Shown here: positions 14,370-28,295 of the stretch, piece by piece
Layout: each line of letters starts with the position of its first letter
Position numbering within the stretch: position 1 is the stretch's first letter
Origin: Trichoplusia ni
Taxonomy: Eukaryota > Arthropoda > Insecta > Lepidoptera > Noctuidae
Assembly: GCF_003590095.1 (NCBI RefSeq)
Contig: NC_039488.1
Coordinates: 10,540,001 to 10,604,000, forward strand
Reading direction: 5' to 3'
Length of the DNA: 64,000 bases
The notes under the pieces: model-generated
Database searches by the model: none
Seen by the model: the letters and a program-made list of their open reading frames with translations, nothing else
What the model was told of the DNA's origin: nothing
Made by a program: the position numbers and the translations under genes

Positions 14370-14702
14370 ATTATAGGACCCATTAAACTGTAAATTTATA
14401 TCCGTGGTGCCTGATAACTGAGCCTAACTCAGTTGTCAATCTCTTTTCTTTGCTAAAACTAGCTATTTCTTCTTTTGTCTCCCGCTTGCTATGGAGGGAA
14501 GTGGAACATTTTTTCCTACTCCTCCTCTTTACTATTTCTGATTAATTTCGTTGCGGGTTCCAAGGCAGTTAATTGTTCCCCCTGGGACACACCGAACTTA
14601 AGTGTTTCGGTGGTTTTCGTTGGTTTCATTGTAGATCCTGGCTTACAGGAGTTGCAATGACGGGCATGTGTGGCGGGCTAGTCCCAAAAAAAAAAAAAAA
14701 AA
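11303..14702 (+). mobile_element. R1-clade non-LTR retrotransposon, 5'-truncated, poly(A)-tailed
   Basis: A 3.4-kb insertion bounded by a 16-bp target duplication. It holds most of ORF2, a 315-bp 3' UTR and a poly(A) run at 14686-14704. The gag-like ORF1 and the 5' UTR are missing, so it is a dead-on-arrival copy by 5' truncation, yet the remaining frame has no stop. That points to recent insertion. The 5' edge carries two copies of a GGTTGCGACGTC unit in tandem. R1-clade membership rests on the protein. Confidence 0.93.
14370..14685 (+). other. 3' UTR of the R1-clade LINE
   Basis: Non-coding sequence between the ORF2 stop and the poly(A). It includes a short hairpin, ACTGAG-cctaa-CTCAGT, at about 14418, and ends GGGCTAGTCCC before the A run. 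It is probably the region recognised by the element's own reverse transcriptase (inference from the clade). Confidence 0.75.
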
Positions 14703-14718
14703 AAGTTACATACAACTT
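14703..14718 (+). repeat. Right target-site duplication of the R1-clade LINE
   Basis: A second exact copy of AAGTTACATACAACTT immediately after the poly(A) tail. The site contains ACATACA and is itself an imperfect palindrome (AAGTT...AACTT). Confidence 0.92.
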
Positions 14719-17700
14719 TTCAAGCGATTTGCCTTTGTAGAAGTGAGACAGCGTACGTCAGTGTATCGAGTGGTCCTTTCCACAGCTGCAACGGTTTACG
14801 TAAATAGTTTGTGGTAGCCCCTCAGATAAAGACATTCCATTTATTTACTACTCTGTGGCCGTACCTGAGGCGGTGTTCGGAAATGGCATTAAGTCACTTG
14901 ACATTCGAGTCGCACGTCAACTAGACAGCCCCCGCATTTAGAAGTTTCTGCTCTCGTTTTGTTGCAGTTTTTAGAAGTACCTAAAGTTACATAATTTATT
15001 TGATATTTATGAGAAAATGAGATTTAAAAACTTATATATTTTTAATAAATGTCATTGTATTTCGAGTGTTTTAACAAAAACTAAAAACATACTCAAAATG
15101 CTTTTAGTTTTTATTCGCAAGTACCTAGTTGAGACAACAGTGAAAATATTGGCAGTAAAGCAAGCACGAAAACATTCAATCGAGTAATGTTTACATAAGA
15201 TATTTAAAGCAGAATTTAATGAAATAAACAGTTTTTACGAATCATATTATTATTGTATTAAATTGAGTAAAATAAATAGGTGAAAAAGATGTTAACTTTT
15301 TTTTATTTGGTTATATCTAACCAGCAACTTTCTTTTTTCAAGCTCTCGTAAAATCTATTTCATTTAAGATACTTTTTATGTCCTTTTCTAAAATAAAAAT
15401 AAATAAATCTCCTATTTATCAATCTCAAAGGCCCTCCCACTTCGTGTAAACGTCTGTTCTATACATTTATTTACCTGTGGTGTGTTTTATTTTCAAAAGT
15501 GATTCGTCTTTGTCACATGTGCTAGAGGCTTTATTTATTAAACCGAATTTATTGCGGCTTAATTTATACTTTTGGGCAGTTTATATTAGTAGCGAAAAAA
15601 ACCTAAGTTGTTTTTACAGTCACTTAAAACATATTTGAAAAAAAAAATAGTAACTCGCAATTTTTTAATACTCTACATTTACTTTCCATAGCGGCGACCG
15701 AAATCAATGTAAAATCAAATGTCTATAAATTTACTGAGAACCATTCTGGTGACAGTTGTCAGTTTTACCCTTCGGGTACGAAACCTCAAAAGGCCGCTTA
15801 GTTCTCATGTTAATAATAAAAAAATCGCTTTAAGAAATAATAGAATCAAAATAATTTCCATCACAATACAAAAGTACAATAATTTCCTTTACATCATTTC
15901 TCGTAGGATTATAATCGTATGGAGAGTGAAGTGTTTTCCCCGTATCCGGCACGAACGCCCGCTCCGGAAATTGACGTCAGAGCCCAACCACGGAACAACA
16001 TCCTGTACATAATCACAAACGACACTGGACGCATTCATTTTTATAATAACTTTGTAGACTGGACGCTGATGTAGATTGATGAATAGATGGTGTTCGTGAA
16101 CTTCATAAGCTGTGTTTTGGTCTAATCTAATAATATATTTCAGTATCATACAGCAATATTGATATGCCCTTAGTAGAGTTTCCATCGTGTGTGGTGAATA
16201 CTGTTACGACGTCTGTCGTCACTGTATATCCCGGAATAACGGTGATTGACAAGACACTGGACGAATTAGTTTTCATAAAAGCTTTGTGGGTTGAACCTTG
16301 AACGACTGCTTATATGTATTGCTGAATAGGCGGAGCTTTTTTATGCCTAATCTATTTTTATCTAGTGAGTATTTAAAGGAGCATTAAGTGTCAGTGAGAG
16401 TGATTGCAGGAAAGCAGAGTCTCATTTTGCCTGATTGTCCATTGTTCATACTTGGGTTGCTGTCTAACAATTCTTTGAATTTTTTCCCACAGTCTATTTA
16501 AAAAAAGGAATTATGGAAAGGATGATTATTGAAAACACCAAATTTTAAACTGCGTAGAAAATCCCAGACAGAAAATAAAACACAACCATCGCTATAATAA
16601 CCTCAACCTACATCGCGAACCTAAAAAAACAGAACCACGAAAAAAAAACGATCAACTTAAAAGTTCCAAGAAAATTATAAAGGCAAATAGTTCAATCGAG
16701 TCCCATTAGATTAACCGCTAATTACAACAGCTGATGACGTTCGATACTGATCGCTGGACGTATCGCGATCGCAGTAATGACTGATTTCACAAGCCTATTT
16801 GCATGAACACGTAATACTATAGGAAAATCTGATTTTACACTCAATATTGTGATTGGCGTTTATTACGATGGTAACTGTAGATAGCGGTACACCGCGACGC
16901 GACTGTTTGGTCAGAGTAAATAACTAATTATAGGTTTTATTTTGATTCGAGACATGCTATCAGGCTGTTATGTTTTCGTATATTGTGTTGTGTGTGAAAT
17001 GATTAGCTTATGTAACAATGGCTTTGTCTATATAATTCCACAATTAATAGATTACCTTACCAAATAACAGATTCACTTTTAGAAGCTATGTTATGTTCCT
17101 TCTTTTTTCTACTTTTACCATTCAGTAGTAGCCTGTGATGGTTACTTTTCATACAAGACCAGCTGAGCTCATGAAATGAGAATAATTATCTTGTCGAATC
17201 AAACTCAATATTGGTATAATTTTCAAACCCAAATTTGTGGCAATTTGACTACATTGCTATTGCGATGAATTAGAAACACATTTCACGACGACGAAAGATT
17301 GTTTTTTTTTCTAGTTGAAAATGTTTGTTTTCATCTAAGTGCATGTAATCACCGACAAGTAACGTCACTTGCCAGTAAAGAGTGTTAAAGACGTCACACG
17401 ATATTTCAAGTCACTACTGCATCGTTTTTTACTCGATAATATAAAAATTCTAGTCCAATATTTTTTTGGAAACCTATCAAAGTTTTTCCACTACTATCCG
17501 ACACATGTTCATTAAATCGTTTTAAATGTTCACAAACATACCCACACCAACCTATTCCACTATACAAGCTACTCTATTCTCTCCCAGTCGAAGTAGTTTG
17601 TATGCCAAAGCCATAATGGGCAGTGCGGCAAAACGTTCCCACTTGACACCATATTATGCAAAAGCTACTTCCCTGATCGAGGCTACCCATTACAAGCTTT

Positions 17701-20120
17701 AGTCATCTGGTAACCGACTGGGTTACTGTGTAACTAAACTTTCACTACTTACCTATTCAGTTTGTCTCTTGGACTATTAAGTTGCCGTTACCTGCCAGTA
17801 TCAATTTGATGAGTTTTGAATTTCGGATTATGAAAATGTAAATGTATAGACATAGTATATTATAGGCGAAATAGAACTTAAGGAATAGTAAGGATTTTTG
17901 ATCCTAAAGTTTTTGCTCCTTAGAAGGAAGGGGGACTTAAAACCTTTATGAAGATAATAGGTATACTATAATTTGTTTATTTACACTATAGACTTGACTG
18001 CAAGCATAATCAAATCGAGAAACCTCGATCCCTACGCAGGACAAGCAGTTGTGCCCACAACCACGATCGCTTTTTCTAGTAATTTTTGTGCATGTGACTT
18101 GAATGTTTGTGAAAGCCCCCGCAATACAATGATTAAATTATGTTATGCGGATTCGTTTCTTTTTATGAATAAGTACCCATGGAGTGTTAAATAAGCGAAA
18201 ATGTATACTTTTAGTTTTAAAGTCATAATACCACATTCAATAAGTAATCGGTGCTATTGGCTATCGATAAAATGTTCGATGATTACGTATGTTGCTACTG
18301 GTAGAAATTGAGTTACAAGCCTGAACATGTTGGATTTAATCTCATTAACCTATTTTCAGGCCGTAGAATAGGCTCGCGGCAAAAATAGCAAAATGCATGA
18401 AGTTCAGCTTAGTGGAGTTTTTTCAGTCCAACTTCAGCGCATCATGAAGTACGTTTTTTGACTTTTTTCAAATTATTTTTAATGGAAACTCATTTTTCAG
18501 TCATCGTGTCGTGTCTGAAGATAGTGTTTTCACAAAACAAGGGATAATTAAATATACCATTATTTTAAAACAGAAAGCTTTTGATGGGTGGCAGTATAGC
18601 GTGCTGCAGTGCCTTGGGGGATTGTAGAAGGCGATGGTACCATAATTCTTTTATTTAACGTGTTTAAATGCTAGAAATGTGCATTTTTTTAAAACCGGTA
18701 CTTATAGAATACATTCGTCACTATTTTTATTTTCCTTTGAGGCTGATATTTAACACTTCTTTTATCACTATTTTACTTTGAACGTATCTATTCTAATATT
18801 TATTTTTAAACACTAAATGGAAAAATACACTTCAAACATCGATCGAAAGATATTCCTTCAAATCAGTCCCGAAAATGCTCTTCGAATGCATTTACGTAAT
18901 GAAATAGCAGAACCTCTAAAACAGTTCCCCACCGACCAAAAGCCTCCGACAGCTAATTGATACGTTACCAAAACAGGGCAAACTACTTCACTTCGCTCAA
19001 AGGATATTTTGAGTCCAACTACAAACACTTCACAAAAAGGACCCCAAAAATTTTTAAAAGCGCGAAATTGGCGACAGTTCCATACAGTTTCAAAAAACAA
19101 TTTCAGTTTCATCCACTTTTTACAGGAGCTCCGTCCAATCAAAATCTAACTGTGTTGGAACGGACGCGTTTTGGAGGAAAAATGAGCAAGATGGATGGCG
19201 TGTCGGAGACTGCCTGAGGGTGAGGCACCCAGGGTACGGAAAATTATCGGAGATATTAAGGTTTATACGCTTGATCGCTGTTCATATACCTGTTGATATA
19301 GGTTTTTAAAAACTGATGGGTTTTATCGAGTTTTGGAGCATTTAATCATCTCATATGACCATTAAATGAATATCAGTGAAAAAACAGTACTTTTAAATTG
19401 TAGAGAAGGCTGATTAGTTGTAAATATTCCCATGCTATGCGGAGTCAGTTGTATTTGAAAGAGATGTCAATTTTAAAAACAATGAACTTTTGAAAATCAA
19501 CGTGAAAAAGTATTTTGTCTGGTAAAAGGGTAAAAAATACTCGATTTATTTTTGGAGAAATGCGCTGTAAAATAATAAACTGTCAAACAAAAAAAACTAC
19601 TGAAGTTGAAGAACTCGTATGTATTAAAAGTTAACCTAGTTTCGATGAAAAAAGAATCATTAAAACTGCTACGTTCGCTATAAAATGAGTTCAGCAAAAA
19701 GTTTACAATTACTAGTTTTACTTTCAAACATTTTCAAACCTTTCGGTTCATATTGGAAGTAAAATATTCGAAATTGGCAATTTTCATCCATTACCATCTA
19801 TACTTTGCTTAAAGATTTCGATTTTTTAAATGTATTAACATTCTGTTTTAATTCTCAGCACTTCTAAATTTAGCCCTCGATATAAATACAGTATGCTACG
19901 TATTTCATGCGATTATGCGTTAATCCCTTACTTTGCTATCACGCCGAGGGTGCTTATCCCGATGTATCGGATTTAGTAGGGACTTTAAAAATGTCAATAA
20001 AGTTATCTTGAATCAGTAACATACAAAAACATGAGTATTGTTCAATGGTAGCTTGGTGTTCGTGGCGCTCTGTGTGAATACAGAAAAAACAAATTATTTC
20101 AAAATAAAGTTTAATTAAAA
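14719..20120. other. Non-coding stretch
   Basis: No gene or element with readable ends was found. Short open frames here are isolated and lack recognisable domains. Confidence 0.6.
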
Positions 20121-20305
20121 TCTATTATAGGTATAAAATTCTCCTGTCACGTTGTACGAAATTGAACTCTAAAATGAATTTGATTCTCATGAAATTCTGT
20201 GTGCATATTGGGAAGAATGGGACAATAATCATTTTTTAAACTTTTCATAGCCCTATTTTTTATTTCCTAAATCCATGGCAAAACAACGTTTGCTGGAACA
20301 GCTAG
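20121..20305 (+). mobile_element. Helitron-like non-autonomous element, family A, copy 1
   Basis: A 185-bp unit starting TCTATTATAGGTATAAAATT after an A and ending AACGTTTGCTGGAACAGCTAG before a T. The A|TC...CTAG|T arrangement, without terminal inverted repeats or target duplication, fits Helitron ends. Blocks such as AAATTCTCCTGTCACG, GTGCATATTGGG and CAAAACAACGTTTGCTGG are shared with the minus-strand copy at 56913-57194. It codes for nothing and would depend on an autonomous relative. Confidence 0.7.
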
Positions 20306-23184
20306 TATATTATATTATTTTCAATGCAAGGTCTGCCTGGGTCCGCTAGTGTGATAAAAATGGTTTGCACGATATGTCCAATTAATTCTATTTAACACTT
20401 ACGTTGTATCTCGTCAAGGCATCTCATTTTTTGAGATTGAGATCAATATGCCAAGCCTCGCCATTACAATTGTCTACATCACAAATCTCAATTGTTGCTA
20501 TCAGTCTTATGAATCCCGTCATCACATTTATCAATCTGTTAAATTAACAATTTATTATGGCAAAAACATAAAATGAGTGGGTTTTATTGTTCCTTTTAAT
20601 TACGTATTTTTACAGGTAAATTCATCACTTTCGAACCCCTTTTTTCGACTAAACAAACTCTACGAATTTATTCAAGATTTCAGAAGAACAGGTTTAGAAA
20701 TTGTACCAATAGTATATTCTACCTGACGCAATCTTCAACCTTAATCTTTGCAATTTTATTCTGTTTAATCCTACAAAGTCTCCGTACCTACCGTTTACAT
20801 CAATCACTAAGCACTTTCTCTTACAGCGTTAGTCAAATCATGGAATAATTAAACCAGTTTTATTATCACTTGCCTACTCCCTAATAGGAACTCGTTAATA
20901 TAGCTCTTGAAGCAGAACTTATATCATTGTGCAAGTAAGAATTGTAAGAGAAACCAGAAGTATACGAAGCTTATAGCCCCGTCTCGCTTACACAACGGCA
21001 ACACTCACAGTAAGCTTCGAGAAAGGTATAATTTAAAATTAAAATTATCGCCCACTTCATTCATGTCAATCTTAATTAAATATGCAGACCATTTACTTAA
21101 TATATTGGTAAACTTACGACGGTAAATTGTACTTATTCGATAATTTATTCAGTATCCAATCGCTGTTAATAAATACGGCATTTTGTTTTTTTTTATATTT
21201 ATTCCAATACACTACTACTAATACTATAGTAATACTACTAATATTAGTATGCTATATATTAGGATAACTATAGTATTTTAAAAAATAGCTTAAAAAAAAA
21301 ATAAGTATTTTTGATGCTAGAGCAAAACACTTCTAGAGGCCAATCAGTCAATCAATAAGTTAAGGACAGTTAGTTCATTTAGAAGTGATCAATTTATTTA
21401 TATTCATATTCATATATTTATTTGCATTCCATTATGTTACAATAGATGTTAAAGAGGCTTAAAGCTAGATACAATGTTATGGACCTTGTTAGGGCACAGC
21501 AAAAGAAAAAATCGTTTGAGAACGAAGAAAAAATACGTATCCAACATTAATTAATACGAGTAAAATAACTGAAGGACATTCAAAAAGGTATTATTCCTAT
21601 AGATCGTTATTCAATTCAAAATTATTACAATTATTTTTGAACCTGTTTTAATATACTTACAATATTATGTAAGTGGGCCCATGAACATAAACTGATTTGA
21701 TTATATTATTCAAGTTTGTGTACACAGTTGCTACAGTTAACTTACCATTATAGTTACCTTAATTAATTACCGCATTACCATCCATTTTCTAATATGTTTA
21801 ACAACTTTAAATTCATCACCTAATACATGATTTGTTTTATTGTGGATATTGGTATGATGTATTAGTATTGCTGACGTCATTCTCACTAACCTGTCGCAAT
21901 GTGCTGTGAAAGGCTTTTGTCTACGAAAATCGAAAACTAAAAGGCCAAGAAGGTCATAACACATTGGACAAAAATAATAAAGATAAAGTAGTTCAAAGTT
22001 AATTTCTTCATTCTTCTTAATTCGTCATTAGTTGTAGCAAGTAACGAAAGTTTCTATACACTGCATTTTTGATAATTTTACGTTTGCGGAACAGCAGATA
22101 AGTAAAATGACTTTTATCTGTCCCACTGCGGTGGCAGTTTTGGTTATTCTAATTAAACATCCTCACATTAGTAAAAACTTACGTATGAAAAATAATATTT
22201 TAATTTATACGCGGGTTGCAAAGCAACGCCATGGCCTATATCACCACACGAACAATTAGTTTAACTCTCGCCAATGGACGTTTCACATCAATAAGTTTTA
22301 AACTACTTGATATGTGACGTCACTTGTTTAACCCACTGTCAACATAACATCAGATGTTAACTCCTAAGTCTCCAGGAATCAGGAAACAAATTGAGTGAAC
22401 ATCTCACGGAAGGAGCTCGCGGATGCAATGTTTCGAAAGCGAGTTTCCCCGTGTGTTCTGAATCACGTTTTATGTAGCGAAGCGAAACGAATCGATGTCG
22501 ATGAGGGATGTTAGCGAAACACAGAGATAAGTCACGTTCCCTAGCCCCTACTAGTGATGATGGATTAACCGCTTACTGCTCCGCTGTATTAATCATGTTT
22601 TTATGACCGTAAATATGTTAATTTAGTTCGGATTAATGTTATACGACTTGAATACATTAGGAAGCTTCATGATGTGAATTTATCGTGAACGGTTTTATGC
22701 ATGTAATGAACAGGCACGTTCGTGGTGCAAGTTCAAGGTTACTTGTACCAGGAATAGTTATGAAAACTGAAAGGTATAAAAAAAATCGTATCTGTATTTA
22801 GCTCTAACTGGAAGTAAATGGAGCCCGCAAGTCACTTCCTTTCCATTATTTACCACCAAAATACGATACAGTTTTAATATAACTTCTATCTTCATGAATG
22901 CCGCAATACCATCAGACATCCAAACTCAATCAAACTCGTACGGTGATAATTTCAAGCGACAGTAGCTAACATCGTTAATGTAGTGTACGAGGGCATCAGT
23001 GTTGTTACACCCATCTGAGCTATCGCAATAGGGGCTCAAAAGTCGTCCAAATGACAAACGTATCATTGTGATGAGGTTTCATAGACTTGTAACCGAATAG
23101 AGACGTTTTTGATTTAGCGTCGTTGAAAGCAAAACTATTTCAGATTTGGGTTTCGTTGTAAACTAAACTAAATTATAATCGTCT
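20306..23184. other. Non-coding stretch with possible second CTAG end and AT-repeat
   Basis: Just after family A copy 1, the sequence at about 20330-20352 ends CTGGGTCCGCTAG/T and may be the 3' end of another decayed Helitron-like unit. At about 21215-21275 there is an imperfect tandem/palindromic tract of ACTACTAATACTATAGTA units. No gene is recognised. Confidence 0.5.
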
Positions 23185-23194
23185 AATTTATAAA

Positions 23195-23432
23195 TAAATA
23201 ATAATAAATAAATGCGGACAACATCACATACATTGTTCTGAACCCAAAGTAAGTTGCAAAGTCAGTCTAAACCACTTGTGTTTTGGAATTCAGATACAAC
23301 GAAGGTACCACAAACACCCAGACCCGAGACAATGTAGAAATGTGAATTTTTACATTGACCCGACCGGGGATCGAACCCGGGACCTCAGAGCTAGCGACAC
23401 CTTGAAACCGGTGCGTACGCCACTCGACCACG
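23195..23432 (-). mobile_element. tRNA-derived SINE, copy 1 (minus strand)
   Basis: Read on the minus strand, this has an A-box-like TGGTCGAGTGGCGTACGC, a B-box GGTTCGATCCCCGG, a conserved body (ACATTGTCTCGGGTCTGGG, GGTACCTTCGTTGTATC) and an AT-rich tail. It is flanked by a direct repeat, AATTTATAAA, at 23185-23194 and 23433-23442, which marks the insertion. The first dozen bases of the head are missing compared with copies 2 and 3. Confidence 0.88.
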
Positions 23433-23718
23433 AATTTATAAAATTAATATTTGAACATGAGGTATTTTTGCATGCCTTACCTATTTTTGTCATCTCGTTT
23501 ATTATTTTGCCTTAAAGTATATAAGCTTGTACTATTTACGAGTATATCCATATCTCAAAAATATGTTACGCATACAGAAAAGGTAATATTTATATACGTG
23601 ATCTTGAACTTCCAAAGAAAAAATATCGGAAAAACATCGGTATCTCCAAATCGCTATCTCCGAACTTTCCTCGTGTACAAAATAAATAATACTTACGAAG
23701 GTACACGGGTACATACCC

Positions 23719-23734
23719 CACGTACCGGTACGTG
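23719..23734. repeat. Perfect 16-bp palindrome
   Basis: CACGTACCGGTACGTG equals its own reverse complement and lies within a GTAC-rich stretch (23698-23740). It could be a protein-binding site or part of a repeat; no function is assigned. Confidence 0.6.
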
Positions 23735-25452
23735 CCCATAAAGGAGAAAGTACGCAGCCAATATCAGCTAATGCACACCCCTCACTATTTTTATTCCTTA
23801 ATACCCCAAATATGCACGCACCATATTTCCGTACCTGCACCTGGTGATAAGAGCCCATCAATCACACTTTGGTATAAACAGGGCACTAACAGTATTACTC
23901 CACGCGAAAACCTTTGGGAAACAATATATCATGGTATGTGGTACGTTTATTACAAGCAAGTAGCGGTTTCCTTTGCCGGGACTTACAGTGGAAATTTTCG
24001 CGTTGTGTAAAATCTTTGATGGTGTTTATATAGGTAGCTTTTTCAAAAAATGTTATTTTAAATTCATTTATTATTAGTGAGAAACAACCAAAAAAAAATT
24101 TGAGCTTATGAATTTTCATTGTTCTGCTATTCATATGTCGTTCTATTAATTTGCATCGATAACTAACGAAATTCAACAGCTAATCTGCAGCTTAAATATT
24201 ATTTTATTATTCCATGTACGCGAACCAACAAAAGCACTAAAATAATGTCAGCAAAACAAATGTTTTGAAAACAATAACCTTATTTGCGATGCATTTTCAG
24301 CGTGCACGATAACGCGGGTAGAAAAGTTTTCATTCCATTTCCCAACAATTTTAAATTCGTGAAATTTCACTCCGATATCAAAAAGCATAAAGTTTGTCAT
24401 ATCATGTACAAGGTAGAATATTGCGAGACCTTCTCATAGTAGTTCGGAACTGTCTACTGCATACCGGCTCTGGAGAAATTCTAGTGGCAATATTCTGGCA
24501 ACGTAATATATAATCCTACTTACATATAAATCTTGAATGTTCGCGTTTCTCTGTTTGTAGACCAAGTATGCTAATCGTATTTTTATTGTTGCATTTGGAG
24601 CTGGCTTTCAGGTTTTCGGGCACTATCTTAGTAGTACTGTTTCTGTTTTTATGTTGACTTTTCTGCGGTTTTGTTTATGTTATGTCCTTCAAATGGCAAG
24701 TATTTAAAAAAAAATAAAGTGTAACTTCTGACAGTCTTAAAATAACTAGAAGTGTTTTTTTACAATGTTCCCCAGCTTAAGACAAGGGTTCAGCAAAAGA
24801 AAGGAACCGTCTTCAAAAAGTGCACAATTTAAAGCAGACTAGAAGCCATAGTCGTTTCAGTCATCCTTAGTCTGTAGACGATAAAGCAACGTAACAAAGT
24901 GTCGATCATCAAGCATACTGATCGACTTTTAAACAAGTAGAAAAATCCCAGTCGATTTCGTAATGTGAAAAATAATTCTCTGCTATTCGAAGTAGAATCG
25001 CGGGAAAGCGGATAGCGACGATGGATCTATCCGCATTTGCTCGGAATTCCGCAAGATTAACGTCTGCAGGAGGAAGCACAACCAACCCCTCCTCCCCTAC
25101 CCCACACCCCCTCATACCTCGACCCCCCATTGTGGTCCTTTATTATTACAAATGCCAATTGAGAACGACAGATCAAACAATAGACGTCTAACTAATAGGG
25201 ATGCAGAAATAATCCATACAAATATGAATGGTAAAGTTCCTGTAATTGAGCAAGTTTGTTTAAAGCATTGTTTGTAATATTTATTAGCGTTATTATGATT
25301 AAAGTTAGGATTTATCGATGTTGTAGCTTGTTTGAACTGAAATATAGGTCATGTTGTTACCACAAACATGGGCTGAATGAAATGTTTTAATTAATTCTAC
25401 TAAATGTATAAAATTTAGTGATAATAATAATGTTAAGTATTAACTTTGTATC

Positions 25453-25560
25453 TAGCCCACAGTGTCCCACTGTTGGGCAAAAGCTTATCCCAACTCCTTC
25501 CATGATTCTCTATGCTGTTCCACATTGAATCAGGGCACGCGATAAGCGTTTAGATTATCT
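25453..25560 (+). repeat. Decayed 'CCCACTGTTGGGCAA' lepidopteran repeat
   Basis: AGCCCACAGTGTCCCACTG followed by TTGGGCAAAAGC closely resembles the common lepidopteran repeat core TCCCACTGCTGGGCAAAGGC. The remainder is diverged and the ends are not defined. Confidence 0.55.
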
Positions 25561-28289
25561 CGGTCTTGTTACTTTATACTTAGAATGCTGATATCCATGG
25601 CTCATTGGCAGGCTCCAAGGTGGAACTTTTGGGAGTTCATCAATGACCAGGTCTGAGTACTGTATGTTAGAATTCCGCTACAGGTAAAATATGCCAATAA
25701 TAAAACATAATTTTATATAAAGCTTGTTTATTAACGTCATGTTTTGCAAAATAGACAAATATACACTTTTAAATTGTCATTTCACTTAAAAATTCCGCAT
25801 CAACATTTAACAATTAATATAATACATAGTTACACACGCATACACTCTAAATTTAACGCAAAAAAACACATTTAGCATACGTTACAAAACGTTGCGTCAT
25901 TACTTTCCATCTAATGATCATACTTTACAAATAAAACATCTTAAGCTACGCCTTTCCTCGTAGCTTAACCGTATTAAATGCACTTTTTCAGAACAATTAA
26001 GAAGGCAATGCAGCCAAGCTCGTCTTATAATGTACATTAAACGTGTTTCAGCTTACAAGATACTTAATTACACTTTATACAAACTCATCGCTATACATTA
26101 ATTACATTTTTTATTCATTTACTGTTAATAAAGATTCATTTTATAATCGAAAATAACAAATGATGTTTAAACAAAAATAAAATATACTTAAAGTTACAAG
26201 ACTAATTATTGTCGTGGGTCCTTAAATTTTGTTTCAATTTGTATTTCCACACGAAAAACTTTTGTTTAGCGAAAGCAAAGCTAACAGAATCAAACTTAGC
26301 TGGAAGGGTGTTTTCGTATTAGGTACGGGACGAAACCGTTGCGTGCTATTATTTATAAGACAATTTCATTATACCGCTTTCTTTTATACAAGTAATTAAA
26401 TTAAAAAGTAGGTTACCTGTCTGGTACTAACTCTGGTACGAAATTTGAAGTGAAACTTTTTGGTGAAAATTTTAGAGAGTAAATGAGCGTAACATCAAGA
26501 TGTTCAAGAGCACCTACCACAAGTGAGAGATTGAAGACAGTTCTTCTTGTGCCTGTGTGGCTTGCACAGTATGTACACTATACCTGTAGTTGGTAGCATG
26601 AGCAAACCCGATACTCGCATCGTTTGGTCCCAACCGAATACGATTTATATCTTCCTTCAATATTCTTCGTCAAGCCTTACATTTATTTTTCCTTATTTAC
26701 ACGTAATAGTATTTTAATAACTTTGTTACGTATTCCCGTTTCATTATTCATACGACCAGTCTTATCCAGAATATTATTTTAATTTAGTACCAATAATGTT
26801 TGCAAATTAGTTCTGAGTCGATAAACAATATTAATGGGTAGAAAAGTTTGTTTTAATATGAGTTTATCGATTAGAAAATAATACTGAAGTCTGATTGCGT
26901 AGTCGAGTGTAGAACATTAGTAACAATTTTTTTGCTGATTTCGGAATGTTACTTTGAAAGTGTTTTTTCTGTTCGTTTTAGACCCTCGACTTGATAGAAA
27001 TTATATCAACTGTTTTTTGTCTTATTGAAACGTATTAAGGGACAAACGAATTAAAAAAAAACAATCTAATTCAAATAAAAAAAAACAGAAATGATAAAAA
27101 TATTTTGAATTTGCTTTCGTATGTTCAAGTTCGAGTATGTAAAGAAAAAAGGTTTTAATAACTCGTTTACCTGCTTTAGTAGATGGTCAGGGCAATCCCC
27201 GAATGATGTTATGCGACCTTCAGCGTCTGACGATTTATTTTTGCTTTCGAAATAAATTATGCCTGTAGAACAATAGTACATACGAAATTTAAAGCAAGGA
27301 CAATATTTATCCTGTCCCATTTCAGAATAAACCTATGAATCATTTATTTATTGTTATTAAAATTCCAATGGCTGATTTTGAGGTCAAACGATGGCAAACG
27401 AGTTTTTATGATGAATGAATGGTTAGGTATAAAAATACCTGACACGTGCCTAAGTAAGTAGTTATCAAAGTCACGTAACTCTCAACAAATGCAATAAATC
27501 AGTTGATATAATTCCTCAAACTACCTTAAGTATCCTTGTCAGTTCAACCCAAGAATTTAATACAACTGTACACATCCAAATTTTGTCCACCCTAACTAAG
27601 TATATAAGAAAATAAATTAAATAGCCTATCTGCAATTCTGCATATAACATTCATTAATTATAAATTATGACTAGTTCTCGTAAAGGAAATGAAATGCACC
27701 ACTTTTTAGTTTACTATTTTCTATCGTATGGCACTACACACTTTCGTCTATCAGAGAATGTAGGTTCCGATGCTGACATCACATCAGCTAGCTTAGATAA
27801 AATCAGTAACTTGGTCATGTACTTTACAAAAATATTTAATTTTCTTACGCTAAGTATTAACAACCATACATATAACAAGCAATTAGGCTGGGTCGAGGCC
27901 GGTGTGAAGCCACAATTACACACCTTAAACTTAAATAATTAATATAACAATTGCATTAAAATACTTAACCTAAATTATGAACCAAGGCCTTGTTATGACG
28001 AAGAGCACCCAGCCTATGAAAACGGTAACTTAAACTCTTAAAATAATCTACAAACAGCTTTTATTCGTTATACTTTAGCTAATTATAACAAACAGTACAA
28101 GCAAATTAAATGATGTAATAATATTTCGCAAAATAATGTTTTAAACAAGTTTAAGGCGCTATCACAGGAATGAAATCATGAATGAAGTTCATATACCTTT
28201 CACAGTTGCTCCGCGTTGCTGCTTTGAAGATTTTAATGTGAGTGGTTCGAAAGCGAATCCTAATCTCGTTAAAGGGAAAGCACATTTCA

Positions 28290-28295
28290 TTTATT
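28290..28295 (-). terminator. Candidate polyadenylation signal of the receptor gene
   Basis: A minus-strand AATAAA lies about 350 bases downstream of the proposed TAG stop. It is only a candidate, because such hexamers are frequent in DNA this AT-rich. Confidence 0.25.

Noticed and set aside
24515..24560. A Helitron-like 5' end (TCCTACTTACATATAAATC)
   Set aside because: Similarity is limited to one short motif and no CTAG end was found.
24909..25130. Gly/Arg-rich minus-strand frame starting MGGRGMRGCG
   Set aside because: It comes from a low-complexity C-rich tract and does not resemble a protein family.
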